A stretch of DNA of 64,000 nucleotides from Mikania micrantha (GCA_009363875.1 CM018680.1:57047088-57111087), one strand, 5' to 3'; shown: positions 22,785 through 34,576, counted from the stretch's first letter. Notes: a model not told the origin generated them from the sequence alone. Program-made: numbers and translations.

Positions 22785-24195
22785 TTGATCTTTATTTTTC
22801 ATTTTTGATTATGTTACCTCATGTTGAAAATATTTGGTTTTTCATCTTCTAAGTTCTCATTCATAAATTTGTAACTGCGATAATGCCATCCTGGGGTTTT
22901 CTCCGTTTCAAATCCAAAATATTCTACTCAAATATAATAAAAACTAAGTTAGTGGCATTCGTATTCAAAATACACACGTACATTTGCATAATGCGTAAAT
23001 ATAATGCCAGTAACAAACTTTATTAATGTTTAACGATAAACAAGTTTTACATAAAACATTTTAGTAAAAATTATATAAGATTATTGTGTGTATGTGATAC
23101 ATATATACATATATAGATACGCTTATATATACGTATGTATATGTGTGTGTATATATAAACATATGAATAGTAATATCAAAATTTAGTTACTTATGTAAAA
23201 AAATAAATAAATAAATCTTGAAAAGATTTAAACAAAATTCTTTTATGTATATTTTTACATAAATGGAGGCATAATAATAATAAAATGTTAAATGTAATTA
23301 GCCATGAGTTAATTCATAATAACAATAATTGAGTAGACATGTATTAAAATGCTATATTTATATAACATAGGATTTTATAAAACAATTCTACATAGAATAA
23401 ATTATGATAATAATAAAAAATAAGTTATAAAATCTTTTAAGTTTTATAAAATACTAAGTTGAAAACATTTAGTAAAAGTTTTAGAAACTTTAATCACATA
23501 AAGTAACAAAAAGTGAAGACTAGAGTGACCATTTCTGTAAATATCGAAACTTTTCCTTTGAGAAACATTCAAAACAAATATCGTCACAAAATAAAATAGG
23601 AGGGGCTAAAGTTGCCAACCTCCTATTTCTGTATTCCCTTTCACCCGGTACCCATTGTACCCAAACCAAACCTGAATACAACCAAACAATGTTCCAGCTC
23701 ACTTCTACTTGTTTACAAGTCGATTGAGACCGATTTAGGCAGCTTCAAAGATTGTGTGATTGATTAAATTTTCGATTAAGGTCAAAGACCGATTAATGTG
23801 TAAATTGAATACCAAAAATAAAAACTTCACCAAGAAATTAAATTCACAAACAAACACTATAAATCCTAAATCAAATGACTTTATGAGGTTCGCCTAGTAA
23901 CCATAAAACTTTTTGAGAATAAAAAACACACTCACAATCATTTTGAGAACGATTAGGACTCAATCATAGCCGACGATGCACTTGAGCCTGATCGGTGCCA
24001 AAACAGATCCATTTTAGGAAATTAATCATACCTATATACCCGTTAGAATCCTAGGAACAAGAGCACCATCAATATAAAGGCTCACGGTCGTCGGTTTAAT
24101 CGAATTTGATCAGATTTGCATTTAGATTTCATATGAATCTGGCTTGATATCAAATTCAATATAGGAACAATCTGATCGAAGGCATCTCAGCGGAT
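22785..24195. other. A/T-rich intergenic stretch, no gene seen
   Basis: A mixed TATATACATATA microsatellite-like patch lies at 23095-23160. The remainder is A/T-rich with no recognisable coding or element ends. Confidence 0.4.
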
Positions 24196-24199
24196 CCAC

Positions 24200-24330
24200 C
24201 CCGGAGCCTATTGGTAAGACGCATGGGTCTCCCGGGAGACATGGGCTCAAAACCTGGCAGGTGCCTATAAAACCAATTTTTGCCATATTATCCCTTTTCA
24301 GCCTATATTTTTTTTTATAAAAAATACATA
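24200..24330 (+). mobile_element. Possible SINE head (tRNA-like)
   Basis: GAGCCTATTGGTAAGACGC resembles a box A, and GGGCTCAAAACC about 35 bp later a weak box B, with a TCTCCCGGGAGA palindrome between. An A/T-rich region with poly-T follows. No target duplication was found, so this may be a SINE fragment or chance. Confidence 0.3.
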
Positions 24331-25338
24331 AAAAAAACTCTAAAAATCATAAAATTCAATTTAGTACATTCTGTGAATTTTATTAAAAATTAGAAAATGT
24401 TTGATTACTTTTCTATCAAACTTACCTTTACTTTGCTTGACGTTTCAGCTACTTAAGGTTGGGAAATTTTCTTGTTAAACCTTCCATTAAACTTATATAA
24501 TCCCTTTTTGTGCCTATTTTACATGCGTTTCAAGTTTGTCTATGCAATGACATAATTTTTTTCAAAATGATTCGTATTAAATATGATAAGTTTTGGTCCA
24601 ACGATATAAATCCCAATGGTTTGAAAACGAGTTCGGTTGATAATAATATATACTTAGACTTAATCATGCCGATTTCATGTGGGAAAAAAACGAATTTGTG
24701 TTTTATTACAATAGTCATACGTATTTACAACTATGAAGCTTACACTTTGCTGAGTTTACCGCCATAACTGCATATTCGCATCAATGTTTCGAGGTTTGTT
24801 ACAAAGTTTGCAAATGCATCCTTTATCACGTTATAGTTATCGTATGGCCAACCATAGCACACGAGGGAAAAAAACTCATTATTATTAAATGGTACCACAC
24901 AACACGAACGGGCTAGAATAAAAGAAAAGGAATAGGCTTAATAGCTGCCAAGTTGCCAAATGTTGAAAGCCAAAAAGCATAGAGCCAGCTTATACCATGC
25001 CAGCATGGTTTGTATGGATTCCAATCCAACGTAAAAGCAAGTAAATTCATTATATATGTGGCTTCTAACCTCACCAAAGTATTATCTCTTTCTATATATA
25101 TATTCGAAGCATCTTTAATTATTATTTTATTAAGATGTAAATTTTTATTAAATTTACACTTGCTTTCGCGAAAAATAATGTTTAATTGGTTAAAAATGAA
25201 ATTTTAAGCCATATGATGATAAAGACGAATGTATTTTTTTTATATGTTAATTTTTATTTCAGTTGATTATAATAATAAAACCAATATTCCCTTTTTTTTT
25301 TCAGGTCAAACCTTCTTAGTATACATTTTACCCATACT
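24331..25338. other. A/T-rich intergenic stretch, no gene seen
   Basis: Short chance frames only (for example around 24510-24767). No motif, splice pattern or element end was recognised. Confidence 0.4.
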
Positions 25339-25769
25339 TAGGGGTGTTCGTGGTCCGGTTTTTACGGTTTTAAAGTGGAACCACAACCGAACTGTTAACA
25401 ACGGCTTTTGAACAATGAAAACAAAAACCGAACCGTTTAAAATAAAAACCGAACCGTTATCAACGGTTTGGTTTACGGTTTTGGATTTTGATCCCGTTAA
25501 AAATAAAATCGAATCAAATCAAGCCTTTATAGTTCAACACGGACTATTTACACCAAGTCCTTGTGTATTTTTTTTTAATCTCAAATAAATCAAGAACTCA
25601 ATATGTGCATACACACATATATAAACATCTATGTACGCACATACATACATACATACATACATACATACATACATACATACATACATACATACATACATAC
25701 ATACATACATACATACATACATACATACATACATACATACATACATACATACATACATACATACATACA

Positions 25770-25802
<33 letters not shown>

Positions 25803-26047
25803 CGATGTATCTATGTGTATAACTGTATATACGTATGTCTATATTTATATACGCGTGCACACGCATATATAGTCTGGTCCGGCTTTTTAAGACCGATTTT
25901 TTATGAACCGTAAACTAGACCGTTTATTACAGTTTTAAACTTTTGAAACCGACCGATCGAATGTTTGAAAAAAAATTAACCGTGAAACCGAACTGATGAA
26001 CAGTTTGGGCGGTTTCGCTGTTTGGAACCGGACCGTGAACACCCCTA
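25339..26047. mobile_element. hAT-type MITE containing an ATAC microsatellite (709 bp)
   Basis: The termini TAGGGGTGTTCGTGGTCCGG and the inverted CCGGACCGTGAACACCCCTA form a long TIR with a single mismatch. The flanks CCCATACT (25331-25338) and CTCATAGT (26048-26055) match at 6 of 8 positions, as an old hAT duplication would. Subterminal ACCGAACCGTT / CGGTTT words flank a core holding a roughly 160-bp (ATAC)n tract. No transposase is encoded. Confidence 0.8.
25638..25798. repeat. (ATAC)n microsatellite
   Basis: About 40 uninterrupted tetranucleotide units. Several long frames on both strands (Tyr-Ile-His-Thr or Met-Tyr-Val-Cys repeats) are translations of this tract and are not genes. Confidence 0.97.
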
Positions 26048-26366
26048 CTCATAGTTATCTTGTTTATATGACTTCTAGTTGAATTATGATTAAATCCTTT
26101 TGAAGTTATAGAAATGTGATATACTTAAAACTTAAATATATTTTTAATTAGTTGTATTTAGGAAAAAACGACAACAGATGACGGTGTGACCACAAGTTAG
26201 CAATTAAAGCCTAACCTAATATCGTTCAACTTTAGCGTCTCTCTTATTAGAATCCAAAAAATGCCATTGTAAATTCAAAAATATATATAAAAATTAAAAA
26301 AATAAAATAAAATAAAATAAAAAAGTGATTTTAAAAATTGTTATTAATTGGTTCCCTCTCCTCCTC

Positions 26367-26375
26367 TATAAATAG
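26367..26375 (+). promoter_or_regulatory. TATA box of the GASA gene
   Basis: TATAAATAG in a CT-rich surround (CCTCTCCTCC just upstream), 70 bp before the ATG at 26437. A start site near 26400 would give a short 5' UTR of about 35-40 nt. Confidence 0.65.
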
Positions 26376-26436
26376 AAAGGATGTCTCCATGCAAAAAGTA
26401 AGCTCAAACAAGCCAAGTATACCTGCTTTGTAAGCC

Positions 26437-28245
26437 ATGGCCATCACCAAAACTTTTGTTCCTTTTTTTCTTCTCTCTATGCTTCTTCTTGCTCAAGCTC
26501 ATGAAATGGTAATATTCTTGCCTTCTTTTCATTCCCTCTAAATGAAATAATTCTAGTAGTTTATACAATTATACATACGTATTTATGTGTATGTACATAT
26601 TTTATAATTTCATATTTGTGAATAAAGATGTTTTAGTGTATTATAAAGTGAATAATATTGTGTTTTATGAGGAATACAATATATGTTTACTTTTGATGTA
26701 TGTGTATAAAAAATGACATTCGATGAATTATAGGGTGTTTATGGTCTTGTTAATTTTGATCGTTTTTACGTCAAATCATGAGTCAATCTGTTAGTAACGG
26801 GTTATGATCATCGCTAACAAAACCAAAATTTAAAACTGAAAGAAATTGGTTTCGGTTTGGTTTCGCGTAAAACAAAACAATAAAAAGATGATGCATAATC
26901 AATAGAGAGAAAAGGACATCAAATTCAACTAGCTTGAAACTGTAACATGTATGAACAAAAAGTAATAAATGAGAGTTAAATCCCTTATTTCCCACCAATG
27001 ATTTGAAGGAGAAGAGGAATCCACTATTCAGTGAATTGTGATTGGGTGTTGGATACGTACAAAGCAATGCCTTAGCGGTACTTCGGGGTTCTTCAAAATG
27101 GGAGGTATCGGGTTCGAAACCCTTCCGCAGCGAAAAAGGGGTCTGAGGGTTTTCTCAGCAGGGTTTCCTCCTAGGGTGGCTGTAGGGGCTCATGGGAGGT
27201 CTAGGTAACTAGACATTGGTGACATGACCTGAAAACAGTAGGGTTACACGATTGAAACATTCGCCGTTCAAAAAAAAAGTATCCAACCCAATTTTATGGT
27301 TCAATTGTAATTTATAATTATTTTTTGGTAACTACATATTTTCACTGGGGGTTAAGTTTACGTGATTGTATTCCCGGTGTATCAATTATAAAAATGGTAG
27401 AAATTTTATTTTTTATTTTCTTTCCCGGTGTTAATTTTATTTTTTATTTCAATTATAAAAATGCTAGAAATGTCGGCTTAAAAATGATTCTCGTTTCTTA
27501 AAATCATTTTTATTTTTGTAGTGACTCTCCTATGAATTATTACCATAAATTATTTTAATAATTGAGTATCTAAAGTTAAGTTATCATATGATACACATTA
27601 TATATATTTTACTACTAATAAATAATTATAATAAAAATCACGTGTCAACCTTTTAATCATTTCTTCTCATTTTATATTCATCTTTTTATTTGAATAAAAA
27701 TAATACTTTTAACATTCTTTAATTCATATATCAAAGAATTTTTAGTTTAAAATAATTTTTAATTTTATTTATTGTATAAACCTATCAATATTACATTTTT
27801 ATGAAAATATTTAATGTTGTATTATGATTTATATTAAATTATATCAAAATTTGTTATTTTCAAAACATTAATTCTACTAATTATGTAATGCACTTATTGT
27901 ACTCGGGTGCTTCTGTCAACAGGTGTATGAACTTGATGGGAAGAAAGGTGCTTCCAAAATAAGTACGTGACCAATAAAACTTTTTGTTAATATTATTTGT
28001 TACAAATTAAAAACAATTTAATATAAATAATTAAATAAATTTGTAAAATTTGGATGTATATAGATTGTGGTTCTGCATGTAAGGCGAGGTGTAGGTTATC
28101 ATCACGGCCAAACTTGTGCCACAGGGCATGTGGGACTTGTTGTGCTCGTTGCAACTGTGTGCCACCAGGGACTTCAGGCAACCAAAAGTCTTGTCCTTGT
28201 TACTATAAGTTGACCACCCATGGTGGTAGAAGAAAGTGCCCTTGA
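26437..28245 (+). CDS. GASA: GASA/Snakin family cysteine-rich secreted peptide (3 exons)
   Basis: Exons 26437-26508, 27923-27962 and 28064-28245 join into 98 codons (97 residues plus TGA), with GT/AG at both introns. Residues 1-21 are a signal peptide (FLLSMLLLAQA). Residues 39-97 form the GASA domain with all 12 cysteines in the family pattern (CGSACKARC, HRACGTCCARCNCVPPG, SCPCYYKL) and the usual ending KCP. GASA peptides are gibberellin-responsive apoplastic peptides in growth, redox and defence; Snakins are antimicrobial. Intron 1 is 1414 bp, holds a SINE, and exon 2 is only 40 nt, so simple ORF finding shows just exon 3. A TATA box lies at 26367 and a poly(A) signal at 28462. Nothing suggests it is broken. 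Length and exon layout fit the family. Confidence 0.93.
27057..27283 (+). mobile_element. tRNA-derived SINE in GASA intron 1
   Basis: GCAATGCCTTAGCGGTAC (box A-like), GGTTCGAAACCC (perfect box B), CTCATGGGAGGTCTAGGTAA and a tail of nine A's repeat the SINE at 22538-22770 in the opposite orientation. No clear target duplication remains. It shares the gene's orientation and does not touch the splice sites. Confidence 0.8.
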
Positions 28246-28294
28246 AGCTTTAACTACTTGTACCTTGTGCATCTTCAGTGGGACATCTTGCATC

Positions 28295-28361
28295 TATTGT
28301 ATTGTATAATTTTCTTCTTTGGGCCTTGATGTGTATTGTATTGTATAATTTTGTTCTTTGG
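28295..28361 (+). repeat. 39-bp duplication in the GASA 3' UTR
   Basis: TATTGTATTGTATAATTTT followed by CTTCTTTGG (28295-28322) recurs at 28334-28361 with one difference, within the likely 3' UTR. Confidence 0.8.
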
Positions 28362-28461
28362 ACACTTGTCTAGGGAGTGATTGTTCTTGATTTATTTCTA
28401 AGTGTGAATGTTTAATAAGGTCAGCCTTGTATTATCAGGTTGATAAGATATTATTTTGTAC

Positions 28462-28467
28462 AATAAA
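28462..28467 (+). terminator. Poly(A) signal of the GASA gene
   Basis: AATAAA about 215 bp after the stop codon, preceded by T-rich and TTGTA motifs typical of plant 3' ends. Confidence 0.55.
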
Positions 28468-28708
28468 AGTTGTATGAGAAATTGTGTGTTATATAGTTAC
28501 AATAAGTTTTTTTTTCCAATGATTTGTTTAAAATGTTGACATTTATTTATTTATTTATTTATTTCCGTGTTATATGCGGCGGTTTGTTTCGTTAAATACT
28601 AAAAAACAAAGAAGTCTAAATTATTCAAACGCGTTGCTTAAAACTTAATAGTTAAAGAGACTAGCCAACTTATTCAAATGTATTTTTCAATAGGGCAATT
28701 ATATATAT

Positions 28709-29622
28709 CTCATTTCTAATATCATTTATCACATATGCATCGAAGTAAAAAAATCAATTACATATTTCATCTTTTAAAAAAATATTTATCTTTCCAAATA
28801 AAGTAGTTAATTACATTTTTTTCCTCTTAAGGTAAAATACGTAGTTGATTTTATAGATTAGGTAAATATGTAATAAAAGTTATTATTAGATAGATATATG
28901 TAAAAATTCCTTAAATAAACAAAAAATTTCATGCTCTGATTGATTCAAATGTAAGCTTTTAAAAAGTTGTTAAATAACAAACATATCCAAACTTTGTTTA
29001 GTTTTATTGTTTATTTTTTCCTTGGAAAAAATTACAAAAATTAAAAATAAAATAAAATTCACCCTTTTTGAATTTTGATCACCAACATCAACCCATCCAT
29101 CAAGTCCGACCCGGACACCTCTTCCTATCCATTCGCGTTCAACAACCGCAGGTGGGTGTGCACGATTCGGTTCGGTTCGGTTTTTGACTAAAACCGCAAC
29201 CGAAACCGACATAGTCGGTTTTTAGTTATTACAAACCGTTCGGTTTTCGGTTTTCGGTTTTTCGGTTTTCGGTTTTTCGGTTTTTTTGTCGGTTTCGGTT
29301 CGGTTCGGTTTTCGGTTTTTTCGGTTTTTTTTTGTTTTTTTTTTTTGTTTTTGTTTTTTTTGTTCGCTCTTACACCCAACATTAAAAATACAAACATGTT
29401 TAACAATTAATAAATTAATTGATCGAGCACCAATTAATTAAAAAACAAAATAATTACCACCATGTTCTTACATTTAAAAAAAAAAAGTAAATAACTAAAT
29501 ATGCAATAATTCCGATATTTACCTTTTAAAATGATAGATTTTATATAATCTAAATTTTTATCATCTCCAACGGTATACTTTTTGTATGTTTTTTCCCATT
29601 AAATAAGTATGGAAATAGCATT

Positions 29623-29655
<33 letters not shown>

Positions 29656-30061
29656 TATATTAATTTTTAAGAAATATTAAAAATCGGTTCGGTTCGGTTT
29701 TTTTCGGTTTTTATAAAATGAAAAACCGCAACCAAACCGAAAAATTCGGTTTCGGTTTTTTTCGGTTCGGTTTTTCCTGGTTATTCATTCGGTTCGGTTT
29801 TTTAGGTTCGGTTTTTTCGGTTAATTCGGTTCCGGTTCGGTTTTTTGCTCACCCCTAGCAGGTGGGAGTTAGGACCACCAAAACTACCAGAATTTTTAAG
29901 CCTAAAATAAAATTTTTAAAGCTAGATTTTATTGCTCAACCTTTTTTTGCATTACTACATGTATTTATCATTCTAACTTACGTTTTAAATCATTTGGAGT
30001 TATTTTGTCATTTTCTCTATATTAGATAAATTTATAAAAAATCAACAAAAGGAGAACCTAT
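28709..30061. repeat. Tandem duplication, copy A (with hAT insertion)
   Basis: From CTAATATCATTTATCACATA near 28716 to AACAAAAGGAGAACCTAT near 30050, this block matches copy B (30062-31575) in order and orientation. It includes a GC-richer segment at 29060-29150 and 29858-29900 that is split by the hAT element. Without that insert it is about 640 bp. Confidence 0.8.
29156..29857. mobile_element. hAT-type MITE (702 bp, TSD GCAGGTGG)
   Basis: Flanking 8-mers GCAGGTGG lie at 29148-29155 and 29858-29865. The right end is GCTCACCCCTA as in the other TAGGGG hAT MITEs; the left end begins GTGTGCAC and seems to have lost the terminal TAGGG. The interior is packed with GGTTCGGTT / TTTTCGG words around an A/T-rich core with an (AT)n run at 29635-29661. 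Copy B of the duplication has the unoccupied site at about 30510-30520. Confidence 0.85.
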
Positions 30062-30822
30062 ATCACTTTCCTAATATCATTTATTACATATATATCGAAG
30101 TAAAAAATATCAGTTACATATTTTCTCTTTTAAAAAAACATTATTCCTTTCAAATAAACTAGTGAATTATATATTTTACCCTCTCAAGAGAAAATATGTA
30201 ATTGATTTTATAAATTGGATAAATATGTAATAAAAGTTTTTATTAGAGAGATATATGTAAAATATCTTAAATAAAACAAAAATTTCATGCTCTAATTGAT
30301 TCAGATGTAAGCTGTTAAAGAGTTACTAAAACTTTGTTTAGTTTTATTGTTTACTTTTTCCTTGGAAAAATTTACAAAAAATTAAAAATAAAGTAAAAAA
30401 ATCACCTTTTTTACCAACCATAACACCCTTTTGAATTTTGATCACCAACATCAACCCATCTATCAAGTCCGACCCGGACACTTCTTCTTATCCATTCGCG
30501 GTCACCAACCGCAGGTGGGAGTTAGGACCACCAAAACGTACCAGAATTTTTGAGCCTAAAAATTTTTTTTTTGAAGTTAGGTTTTATAGATTATTTTTTT
30601 TTTTTGCACTAAATAAATTTACTTTAAACTTTTATTTTTATCCCATGTTTAAAGTTAGATGCATAATAACCTATTTTAAACAATATAATTACCAATTTTG
30701 TTGGTGATGTTGTCGACTTAAAGAGTCTTTATAAATGTTAGGTTATTTCCATATGGTGTTTTACATTCTCCTTAATCTTAAAGATCGTATCAACTTTAAA
30801 ATTTTTGTTTTTTTATACGTTA

Positions 30823-31133
30823 CTAGATTAAAACGTGAGTATTACATTTGTTACATACATTTTAGAATTATTTATTTTAAATAGCGTATATATAATTTTC
30901 AAAGACATTTATAAAAAATAACTCTTTGATTTATGATATAATTATATTGTTTTACAAATGTAGTAAAATCATTAATATTTATTAATTAATAAAAGAAAGA
31001 AAGAAATCAAAATTTAATAAAAAGGTAAAATACATATATTTAATAGGAGAGATATACAAGAAAAATAACTTTTATGTGATCTGTAAAATTAACATGTGTC
31101 TTATCAAAATTTTTATTTTTTATATAGTATAGA
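30823..31133 (-). mobile_element. Non-autonomous Helitron-like element (311 bp)
   Basis: On the minus strand it starts TCTATACTATATAAA after an A, continues with GATAAGACACATGTTA (like GGGACACATGTTACC at 19483), and ends TTTTAATCTAG before a T, preceded by GTAATACTCACGTT as a decayed hairpin. It is a short member of the family at 19445. Confidence 0.6.
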
Positions 31134-31248
31134 TATAAATATGCATCAGTTTAATAAATCTCAACAAAGACTATGTGATTAGCATGTATAATTATATTAA
31201 TTTTTGATGAAGGATATTTGGTCATTATATTTATCTTTCAATTTCTTG

Positions 31249-31252
<4 letters not shown>

Positions 31253-31292
<40 letters not shown>
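31253..31292. repeat. (AT)n microsatellite
   Basis: Twenty uninterrupted AT units. Confidence 0.95.
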
Positions 31293-31294
<2 letters not shown>

Positions 31295-31575
31295 TTGTTT
31301 TTAAGCTTTAACTCATTTTATGTTATTTTGTTACCTTTTATTACATAGATATGTTTTTATTTTATCACTGTATTTTACATATTAAAAGTAGAAAATATGT
31401 TATTTAACTACTGCATTTATCAAAATTTACCAGTTTAAAAATTAAATATTACAGTTCATATTACTATATGTATTTATCATTGTAACTTACATTTTAAATC
31501 ATATCGAGTTATTTTGTCATTTTCTGTATATATTAGATAAATTTATAAAAATCAACAAAAGGAGAGCCTATAACT

Positions 31576-32219
31576 AAACTACCTTTTTATCAATTTTTTT
31601 AATCTATATTTTGATTTTAAGTCAATTAATTATACATCTAATGCTTATAAATCATTTTTTTGGGGTTTTACAATAATCATACTTTTTAAATAAACATACT
31701 GCTTTATTTATTTAACATTATTACATATAGACACATTTACATATGTTTGCTATTAAATGCAGTTGGATACAAATATTGCCCCATTATCGGTGCACGCATG
31801 TAATGTATACGTGTGGGTAAATTTGTTTATTTGTTTTGCAAATTGATACAAATAACATTCCGTTCTAATTCAGACGAACAAAGACAAATGGATTATAGAT
31901 TAAATTACTTTTTTGGTTCTTGTATTTTGGTCGTTTTAACCATTTCAATCAAAAGTTAATCTTTTAATCATGTCTTGACGTTTGTTTTGTCAACTATTCT
32001 CCCTTGACACCAACTTGTTATTTTTTTTTTCGGATATATTATTTATATTAAGTGCTACATTACATACATAGTTTATATAAGTTATTTTAACAATCAAAGG
32101 GTTGTTTGTGTAATTAACTCAAAATACTAAAAAATATAAAAAAGATAACATAAGCTTAAACAAAATCCCCCAGTTTATTTCTAATTTTACCTGACAATTC
32201 CCAGACCATCACTAATGTT
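31576..32219. other. A/T-rich intergenic stretch, no gene seen
   Basis: No supported ORF, RNA gene or element terminus. Confidence 0.4.
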
Positions 32220-32400
32220 CTGTTCCTGAGTTCATTTAAGGAGATAAAAGAAAGGAAATAGAAGGAAAGAAGAAACATTTTGTGTTCCTGAGTTTCATTT
32301 AACGAAGGAAAAGAACGGAAAATAAAACATGTCATATTCCCGAGTTCATTCAATGAGAAAAAGGAAGGAAAGTGGAAGGAAAACTAGGCAAAATTATTTA
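32215..32400. repeat. Three imperfect about 60-bp repeats, purine-rich
   Basis: GTTCCTGAGTTCATTTAA, GTTCCTGAGTTTCATTTAAC and TTCCCGAGTTCATTCAATG head three units near 32220, 32284 and 32337, each followed by GGAAAAGAA-GGAAAG. Minus-strand frames here reflect the repeat. Confidence 0.6.
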
Positions 32401-32657
32401 GTGTTTCTTTCCTTCGGATTTGAAAGGAAATGGAAGGAAAGATCTCCATTCTTTTCTTTTTTCATTTCTTTTCCTTCTTTTAATAAACTCGAGAACTGAG
32501 CGTAAGGGTCACACCTCCTCCAAGAACCGTCACCACCAACATAACCATCGTCACTAACACTATGTGAAATGTAATCAACGGTTAAAAAAATAGTGTGCAT
32601 AATCATTGCTATAATATTCCATACAATCAAGCCCTGATAGAGGATTTCCACCACGAT

Positions 32658-33356
32658 TAGGGCTTTCCAAAAAACTTAAAGTTCGAATTCGTCTCATAGC
32701 TTGTTCAGAAAAAGCTCTATTAAAACTCGGTTTGAATAAAGCTCGTTTGTAACCGAGTCGAACCGAGCCACCTCATTTTGTAACCAATCCAAGTCCGAGC
32801 CAAGGCTGGCTCGTCTCATAGCTCGCCCGTTGCTCGTCTCGTATGGTCGGTTCGCTTGTACAACATGTTATACCAAAATATAAAACTATATGATTACTTT
32901 TGATAATAAATATACTTTTGTGTAAATTTGTAATTATTTTAAAAAAAGAAACAAGAAAAAAATAAATAAAAGAAAAGAAGACATAATAGATCTCACGCGT
33001 CTCCCTCATTCCTAAATCCTATTCCAAAATCACAATTCACAGATTCACGTCTTTACTCAAAATCTCAAACCCTATTTCCTAAATAAGTTGGGGTTCAATG
33101 GGATGTTTTGTGCTTTCGTATTTGACTTTGAGAACTGTGTTATTTAATCTTGAGAACTTTTTTAAATTACATACAAAATGATAGTGGTTACTTTAAAAAT
33201 GAATGCAACTCAAATATTAAATTTTTTTATGAAAAATCCGAGCAAAAAACGAACCGAGTCGAGCCGGCTCGGTTAAAAACGAGCCTAGTCCGAGCCAGAC
33301 TCGGTTTGAATCCGAGCTGACCCTTGGCTCGGTTCGTTCGGCTCGTGAAAACCCTA
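32658..33356. mobile_element. hAT-type MITE (699 bp, 8-bp TSD)
   Basis: The ends are TAGGGCTTTCC and the inverted GAAAACCCTA, with flanks ACCACGAT (32650-32657) and ACCAGGAT (33357-33364) matching at 7 of 8. Subterminal CTCGGTTTGAATAAAGCTCG and ACCGAGTCGA / CGAGCC words occur at both ends. It is a second subfamily of the TAGGG-ended elements. The short minus-strand frame across it is not a gene. Confidence 0.8.
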
Positions 33357-33644
33357 ACCAGGATCAATCACCATGTGTATGGGAATCGATGAGAAACAGT
33401 CAAGTATATACATCTTATACAAGTTAAGAAAACAAATTTATACGTACGTACAGTCGTACATGATGCTATGCTATATTGGTCTTAATTAGGGGACTAGGAG
33501 TCGTCCCAAAACTCCCAACTTTTCCTCGTTGCCACATCAGCGCCACATCAGCTTTCCTCAATTTTCCCCACTTTTTCCCATTTTGCACGGTGTCGTCCCA
33601 CTTTTCCCCATTTTCAAATCTTATTTTTAATTAATTATTTTAAC

Positions 33645-33648
33645 AATA

Positions 33649-33706
<58 letters not shown>

Positions 33707-33712
33707 TTAATA
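33645..33712. repeat. (AAT)n microsatellite
   Basis: About 20 AAT units in the 3' part of the Harbinger-type element. Confidence 0.95.
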
Positions 33713-33803
33713 AAATAAAAAAAGATTCATTAAATTTAAAATAAAAAAAAGAATACAACCAAAAAAAAAAAAAGAGTACAACCTAAAAAAATAAATTAAA
33801 AAC

Positions 33804-34576
33804 CTAGAAAGGGCAATGCCATCCCCAACGAGCAGCAATTTCTCGTTTACGATCAAGAATCAGTTGTAGCATTGGTTCTTGATAAATTGTGTGGTCTTTC
33901 ATCATAAACTCTAAATCTACAGCCTTTTGCTGTTCGTCTAAAGCCTGTTGTTGTCGGCGCATTAATGCAACACGTGCGTCTTTCTCCTCTTGCAAAACAC
34001 GGAGTTTTTCTTCTCGATGGCGGAATCTTTGTTGGGATTCCTCTTTGTTGAACGAGTTGAATTCCGCCATTTGTTGAATTAACTCGTCATGCGACGAGGA
34101 GGACGCGGCCGATCTTTTGCCCTTTCTTGTTGGCCTATCCGGTTCATAGTAAATGCGTGGGCCATCACGATCAAGGTTGATGTTGATGTCTTCGTCATCA
34201 TCAAGGTTGATGTCGATGTGGGCATTCGCACTACCCATTGACTCGTTTGGCTTCGGCCTTTTTGTTGATCTTGTTGATCTTGTTGAAATGGAGATTGTTG
34301 TTGAAAAGTTTGTTGATCGAATTGTTGGTAACTTTGTTGATCTTGTTGATACGATTGCTCCCACCGATTAAATTGTTGTTGAGTGCCCGGTGAATATTGC
34401 AAATATGGAGGCGGATTCATTGGATCGTAGTAAAATGTTGGTTGATTCGGAGATGGCATTTGTGGATGATACCCGGGTGTGTTGAACGGGTTCATTTGAG
34501 GCGTTTGAACAGTTTTTTGTCGTTGTTTTCTAAATTTCTTGGTTGACGACCCACCACGTGATGAACCTCCTTCCAT
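33804..34576 (-). pseudogene. PIF/Harbinger ORF1-like protein, internally deleted
   Basis: The minus strand from the ATG at 34576 gives MEGGSSRGGSSTKKFRKQRQ, then an Asn/Pro/Gln-rich stretch (QQQSPFQQDQQDQQ). Near 34270 the frame changes, and the -1 frame continues with SMGSANAHIDINLDDDED and the C-terminal NAM-associated type helix (RFRHREEKLRVLQEEKDA, AARWG) to the stop at 33804. The two halves are those of the Harbinger-associated DNA-binding protein, but the Myb/SANT region between them is missing, so the deletion removed the DNA-binding domain and shifted frame. It is not functional as written. Confidence 0.7.

Larger units (their letters stand above)
30062..31575. repeat. Tandem duplication, copy B
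   Basis: Copy B matches copy A from 30062 to about 30600 and again from about 31462 to 31575 (GTATTTATCATTGTAACTTA and ATCAACAAAAGGAGAGCC). The unmatched 850 bp between holds a Helitron-like element (30823-31133) and an (AT)n tract. The target of the hAT element in copy A is intact here. Confidence 0.75.

Noticed and set aside
25534..25913. Long frames on both strands with YIHT or MYVC repeats
   Set aside because: They are translations of the (ATAC)n microsatellite; every frame of such a tract is open.
28054..28245. Single-exon 63-codon frame MYIDCGSACK
   Set aside because: Its first codons are intron sequence; the GASA coding sequence enters at 28064 by splicing from a 40-nt exon.
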